Of a stretch of 8,467 nucleotides of DNA, positions 5,228 to 8,467 are shown piece by piece. Below the pieces are notes generated by a model. That model saw only the letters and a list, made by a program, of their open reading frames with translations. It had not been told where the DNA came from and made no database searches. The stretch is from assembly GCA_031275525.1 (NCBI GenBank), contig JAISOP010000229.1, positions 1-8,467 on the forward strand, written 5' to 3'. A program made the position numbers and the translations under genes. The first letter of the stretch is position 1. Every line of letters begins with the position of its first letter. The DNA comes from Tannerella sp. (lineage in GTDB: Bacteria; Bacteroidota; Bacteroidia; Bacteroidales; Tannerellaceae).

Positions 5228-6379
5228 ATGTCTATGTCGAAGCAGAAGAAATTAATTGAAATGCTTTTATGGTCTCTGTTAACAGGGACGATTGTTTCCG
5301 GGGTTCGGGTGAATGCGCAGGATGTGACCGTGTACACCCCTTATACTCGAATATCGGTGCCGCCGGGCGAGTCGATAGACTACACTGTGGACGTCATCAA
5401 TGACGGCAGTACGGTGGCAGAATTGGATGTGGAAGTGTCGGGCATGCCCAAGGGATGGGACTATGAACTGAAATCGGGCGGATGGAAAGTCGGACGGATT
5501 TCGGTGTTGCCCAAGGAAAAGAAGAACATGACGCTCAAGGTAGAGGTGCCGGTACAGGTGAATAAGGGGACTTACCGGTTCAGTATCACGGCGGGCGATT
5601 ATTCGCTGCCGCTCTCGATTACGGTCTCGGAGCAAGGCACCTACAAAACGGAATTTACGACCACGCAGTCGAATATGGAAGGTCAGGCCGGCGCCACTTT
5701 TACGTACAGCGCCAACCTGCGTAACCGCACGGCCGAAAAACAACTCTATGCCATCACTTCGGATGCGCCCCGCGGATGGAACGTCCTGTTTCGCGCCAAC
5801 GGCAAGCAAGTCACCTCCGTGGAAGTGGAACCCAATGCCACTACCAGTGTTTCCGTTGAAATTAAACCGCCGGCCGGCGTGAAAGCGGGCGCCTTCAAGA
5901 TTCCGGTAAGGGCCTCTACGGGCGCCACCTCTGCGCAGTTGGAACTGGAGGCGGTCGTGACCGGTTCGTTCAGTGTCGAACTCACGACGCCGGGAGGATT
6001 GCTGAGCGCCGATCTTACGGCCGGCCGGACGCGCCGGATAGACCTTGTGATTCGCAATACCGGTTCTTCCGAACTGCGGGATATTGAACTGACGGCCGGC
6101 AAGCCGCTTCACTGGGAAGTCTCTTTCGAGCCACAGAAGATAGCTTCGCTGATTGCCGGCGCCACCACACAGGCAACCGCCGTTGTCAAAGCCTCCGACA
6201 AGGCCATACCGGGAGACTACGTCGTCCAGATGACGGCCAAGGCGCCTGAAACCAGCGCGTCGGCCGATTTCAGGATCACCGTCAAGACCTCCCTCCTCTC
6301 GGGCTGGATAGGCATACTGGTGATTGCAGCCGTGCTGGCGGCCGTCGTTTACCTGTTCCGGAAATATGGCAGGAGGTGA
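5228..6379 (+). CDS. Secreted, membrane-anchored NEW3-domain protein of an ABC transporter operon
   Basis: From the ATG at 5228 the protein has 383 residues; ATGs at 5207 and 5234 are alternatives. It has a basic start (SKQKK), a hydrophobic stretch (about 12-28) and a likely signal peptidase site after NA at 29-30. Then come about three immunoglobulin-like repeats at roughly 40-133, 150-247 and 258-352. Each shows the NEW3 pattern: a PPG or AG turn entering beta strands, an N-x-G/N-R-T turn (VINDG 57-61, LRNRT 164-168, IRNTG 275-279), GW or W near the middle (MPKGWDYE, APRGWNV, LHWEV), and a strand ending in SI or RI. A single transmembrane segment (about 359-377) and a basic tail RKYGRR end the protein, so the domains face the periplasm. 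The stop overlaps the region of the ATPase start. It is probably an extracytoplasmic accessory or sensing subunit of the transporter; there is no catalytic motif. Confidence 0.85.
   Translation: MSMSKQKKLIEMLLWSLLTGTIVSGVRVNAQDVTVYTPYTRISVPPGESIDYTVDVINDGSTVAELDVEVSGMPKGWDYELKSGGWKVGRISVLPKEKKNMTLKVEVPVQVNKGTYRFSITAGDYSLPLSITVSEQGTYKTEFTTTQSNMEGQAGATFTYSANLRNRTAEKQLYAITSDAPRGWNVLFRANGKQVTSVEVEPNATTSVSVEIKPPAGVKAGAFKIPVRASTGATSAQLELEAVVTGSFSVELTTPGGLLSADLTAGRTRRIDLVIRNTGSSELRDIELTAGKPLHWEVSFEPQKIASLIAGATTQATAVVKASDKAIPGDYVVQMTAKAPETSASADFRITVKTSLLSGWIGILVIAAVLAAVVYLFRKYGRR
6371..6376 (+). promoter_or_regulatory. Shine-Dalgarno site AGGAGG for the ATPase gene
   Basis: AGGAGG lies eight bases before a GTG at 6385, the best-spaced start. 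It sits inside the last codons of the preceding gene, pointing to translational coupling. A strong Shine-Dalgarno site is unusual for this phylum and unlike the other genes here; it may be a by-product of the arginine codons AGG AGG. Confidence 0.5.
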
Positions 6380-6384
6380 AGGCC

Positions 6385-7314
6385 GTGGAACATGTGATTG
6401 AACTTGCAGGACTGACCAAGCGCTACGGCCCGTTTACGGCCGTTGACCGGCTCAACCTGACCATCCGCCGGGGAGAAGTCTTCGGCCTGCTTGGTCCCAA
6501 CGGCGCGGGGAAGTCCACGACCATCCTCATGATGCTCGGCCTGACCGAACCGACGGAAGGCAGGGTGGAAGTGTGCGGCATCCATTCGACCACTCATCCG
6601 CTGGAAGTAAAGCGAAAAGTGGGTTACCTGCCCGAAGACGTCGGCTTTTATGACCCCCTCACCGGCCTGGAGAACCTGGTTTACATCGCCCGCCTGAACG
6701 GTATGGCGCCCGGGCGGGCGAAAGAAAAAGCGCTGATGCTGCTCGAAAGGGTCGGCATGAGCGCCGAAGCGGAGAAGAAAACCGGGAAGTATTCGCGGGG
6801 GATGCGTCAGCGGCTGGGACTGGCCGAGGTGCTGATCAAAAGCCCCGAAGTCATCATCCTCGACGAACCCACCTCGGGGATTGACCCGGCCGGCGTACGG
6901 GAATTTATGGAACTGATTCGTCGCCTGAGCCGGGAAGAAGGCATCACGGTATTGTTTTCGTCGCATCACCTGCATCAAGTCCAGCAAATCTGCGACCGCG
7001 TCGGCTTGTTTGTCAAGGGGCGCCTGGTGGCGGAAGGCGACGTGGGCAGCCTGTCGCAAAAGCTGTTCGGCGGCGAATTCCTGACGGTGAAGGCGCGTAC
7101 GGAAAAGGAACCCTCGCCCGTGCTTCAGGAAACGCTCCGGGGAATCGACGGCGTCCATGCCGTTCGGCGCCGGGAGGGCCTTTACCTGATTGAGTGTACG
7201 CAGGACGTAACGCCCCTCATTGCGGAAACCCTTGTCAGGTCCGGCGCCGGACTTACCTATCTCCAGAAGACGGAATACGGGCTGGACGACATTTATAACC
7301 GGTATTTCAGTTGA
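6385..7314 (+). CDS. ABC transporter ATP-binding protein (CcmA/NatA type, COG1131)
   Basis: About 309 residues from the GTG at 6385; a GTG at 6376, overlapping the previous stop, and one at 6394 are alternatives. All nucleotide-binding motifs are present: Walker A GPNGAGKST (37-45), a Q-loop region GYLPED (80-85) in which acidic residues stand where Gln is usual, signature YSRGMRQR (136-143), Walker B VIILDEP (156-162), D-loop SGIDP (164-168) and the switch histidine in SSHH (192-195). The roughly 90-residue C-terminal extension is typical of exporters paired with ABC-2 permeases. It is a cytoplasmic dimer that drives the permease encoded 28 bases downstream. The upstream NEW3 gene is coupled to it. 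Substrate not determinable; the family exports drugs, ions, lipids or glycans, and some members serve gliding or copper-enzyme assembly. Confidence 0.96.
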   Translation: MEHVIELAGLTKRYGPFTAVDRLNLTIRRGEVFGLLGPNGAGKSTTILMMLGLTEPTEGRVEVCGIHSTTHPLEVKRKVGYLPEDVGFYDPLTGLENLVYIARLNGMAPGRAKEKALMLLERVGMSAEAEKKTGKYSRGMRQRLGLAEVLIKSPEVIILDEPTSGIDPAGVREFMELIRRLSREEGITVLFSSHHLHQVQQICDRVGLFVKGRLVAEGDVGSLSQKLFGGEFLTVKARTEKEPSPVLQETLRGIDGVHAVRRREGLYLIECTQDVTPLIAETLVRSGAGLTYLQKTEYGLDDIYNRYFS

Positions 7315-7342
7315 CAACAGTGAATATTCAATCATTCAATTT

Positions 7343-8347
7343 ATGAACATGAACGGATTTTTGTCACGAACAAGTAAATTGAACGCATCGGAGAGCCGTG
7401 TGGCGCATCCGTTTGCCGTGATAGTGGGCAAGGAAGTGTCAGACCACATACGTAGCTGGCGTTTCCTCATCATGCTGCTCCTTATGGCGCTGACCTGTTT
7501 CGGCTCGCTTTACACCTCGCTGTCGAACTTTGGCAACGCCGTGAAAGCCAATGACCCGGAAGGGGCTTTTTTCTTCCTGAAACTCTTCACCTCGTCCGAC
7601 GGCACACTGCCTTCCTTCCTGGTGTTCATCAGTTTCCTGGGGCCGCTGTTGGGTATCAGCCTCGGTTTCGACGCCATCAATACGGAACAGAACCGGGGGA
7701 CGTTGAGCCGCGTGCTGGCACAGCCCATCCATCGCGACTACCTGATTAACGCAAAGTTTGTTGCCTCGCTGCTGGTCATCGGTTTCCTTTTCCTGGCGCT
7801 CGGGCTGCTGGTGATCGGGTTTGGGCTGGTGATGATCGGGATACCGCCGTCGGCCGGCGAATTCATGCGTATCCTGTCTTTCCTGCTGGTAGCGATTTGT
7901 TATGTAGCCTTCTGGCTGAATTTGTCGATTCTGTTTTCCGTGCTGTTCCGTCAGCCCGCCACGTCCGCTTTGGCGTGCATAGCGGTATGGCTTTTTTTCA
8001 CGGTATTCTATTCGATGATAGTCAATCTGATTGCCAAAGCGATGATGCCGCCCGAAACAGCCGGCATACAGCATATCCTCGGATACCGGCATTTTATCCT
8101 GAACCTGTTGCGAGTAGCGCCGAACCATCTGTTCAGCGACGCCGGAACGACGCTGCTAATGCCCTCGGTACGGAGTCTCGGCCCCCTGTCGATGGAGCAG
8201 GTGCAGGGCGCGATTCCCAGTCCGCTGCCGCTGGGACAAAGCCTGCTGATTGTCTGGCCGCAGCTGACCGGACTAATCGCCGCTACAGCAACTTGCTTCG
8301 CCCTTTCCTACTTTGCCTTCATGCGGAAGGAAGTACGATCGCGTTAA
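7343..8347 (+). CDS. ABC-2 type permease (NosY-like)
   Basis: From the ATG at 7343 the protein has 334 residues. The open frame reaches back to 7220, but that part overlaps the ATPase gene and lacks a start with support. After a cytoplasmic N-terminus with GKEVSDHIRSWR (29-40) come about six membrane segments, roughly at 41-57, 91-109, 138-166, 176-200, 207-231 and 303-325. The hydrophilic stretch FDAINTEQNRGTLSRVLAQP (109-128), followed by IHR, is the hallmark loop of ABC-2/NosY permeases, in which E-x-x-x-GTL-x-x-x-L-x-x-P-I-x-R contacts the ATPase. A long loop (about 232-302) between the last two segments should be exposed. It forms the channel of the exporter with the ATPase encoded directly upstream. 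No terminator is evident after the stop. Confidence 0.93.
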   Translation: MNMNGFLSRTSKLNASESRVAHPFAVIVGKEVSDHIRSWRFLIMLLLMALTCFGSLYTSLSNFGNAVKANDPEGAFFFLKLFTSSDGTLPSFLVFISFLGPLLGISLGFDAINTEQNRGTLSRVLAQPIHRDYLINAKFVASLLVIGFLFLALGLLVIGFGLVMIGIPPSAGEFMRILSFLLVAICYVAFWLNLSILFSVLFRQPATSALACIAVWLFFTVFYSMIVNLIAKAMMPPETAGIQHILGYRHFILNLLRVAPNHLFSDAGTTLLMPSVRSLGPLSMEQVQGAIPSPLPLGQSLLIVWPQLTGLIAATATCFALSYFAFMRKEVRSR

Positions 8348-8348
8348 A

Positions 8349-8380
8349 AGTGGTTAGTGGTTAGTGGTTAGTGGTTAGTC
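8349..8380. repeat. 7-bp tandem repeat after the transporter operon
   Basis: AGTGGTT is repeated four times (8349-8376), followed by AGTC, starting two bases after the permease stop codon. I recall GGTTAGT-type short tandem repeats between genes in many Bacteroidota. No function is apparent. Confidence 0.9.
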
Positions 8381-8387
8381 CCTTAAT

Positions 8388-8446
8388 AAATCATACAGCC
8401 CGCCGGAAATAACGTGCCTTTGTCTGAACTGTGATTTGTATGATTT
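8388..8446. repeat. 9-bp inverted repeat in the distal intergenic region
   Basis: AAATCATAC (8388-8396) is the exact reverse complement of GTATGATTT (8438-8446), separated by 41 bases. The TTTGTCTGAACTGTGATTTG stretch within it resembles dispersed intergenic repeats I recall from Bacteroidota. It may be the start of a repeat that continues past the window. No gene is seen from 8348 to the end. Confidence 0.5.
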
Positions 8447-8467
8447 TTGTGAGGGCCATAATGAATC

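Noticed and set aside
6349..7335. Long minus-strand open frame opposite the ABC ATPase gene
   Set aside because: It mirrors a gene with a complete set of ATPase motifs; its translation shows no domain and is rich in His, Arg and Gln, typical of a shadow frame.
7220..7342. N-terminal extension of the permease overlapping the ATPase gene
   Set aside because: It would overlap the ATPase gene by nearly 100 bases and adds non-conserved residues; the ATG at 7343 gives a normal family N-terminus.
7439..8128. Minus-strand open frame opposite the permease gene
   Set aside because: It is a very hydrophilic low-complexity translation antisense to a clear membrane protein.

Overview
The window looks like a chromosomal segment of a Bacteroidota bacterium, most likely a Bacteroidales member of moderate GC content. 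The evidence is promoters of the TTTG-N19/20-TAnnTTTG type upstream of several genes, near-absent Shine-Dalgarno sites except at one junction, and intergenic gaps filled with short dispersed repeats. The species cannot be named from this sequence.

Layout. Positions 1-953 hold no credible gene. In order they contain a 230-bp near-perfect palindrome, a 12-copy 21-bp tandem array whose unit is itself a small hairpin, a 266-bp element bounded by inverted 20-bp ends, two 23-bp units with palindromic cores, and one copy of a roughly 70-bp dispersed repeat ending in a strong hairpin. Positions 954-3368 (minus strand) are a two-gene operon: an MBOAT O-acyltransferase followed by a membrane-anchored SGNH-type protein, a pairing typical of O-acetylation of an exported polysaccharide. 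A divergent control region (3369-3499) carries the MBOAT promoter, a 25-bp dyad and the promoter of a small Xre-type regulator (3500-3799). A YhcC/TIGR01212 radical SAM gene follows (3894-4853). Its 3' end runs into a repeat element (about 4821-5121) that carries a second copy of the 70-bp repeat and three more 23-bp palindromic-core units. From 5160 to 8347 lies a three-gene operon with a clear promoter: a secreted, membrane-anchored NEW3-domain protein, an ABC ATPase and an ABC-2 type permease. The last 120 bases hold a 7-bp tandem repeat and a 9-bp inverted repeat.

How the parts work together. The MBOAT protein would pass acyl groups across the inner membrane and the SGNH protein would use or transfer them in the periplasm. 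The divergent Xre protein is the natural candidate regulator of itself and perhaps of this operon. The ABC ATPase and permease form one transporter, with the NEW3 protein as its probable extracytoplasmic partner; the substrate is unknown.

The protein-coding genes belong to known families. The less familiar content is in the repeats: modular 23-bp units that keep dyad symmetry while changing sequence between loci, and a composite 3'-end element found twice in the same orientation relative to the upstream gene.
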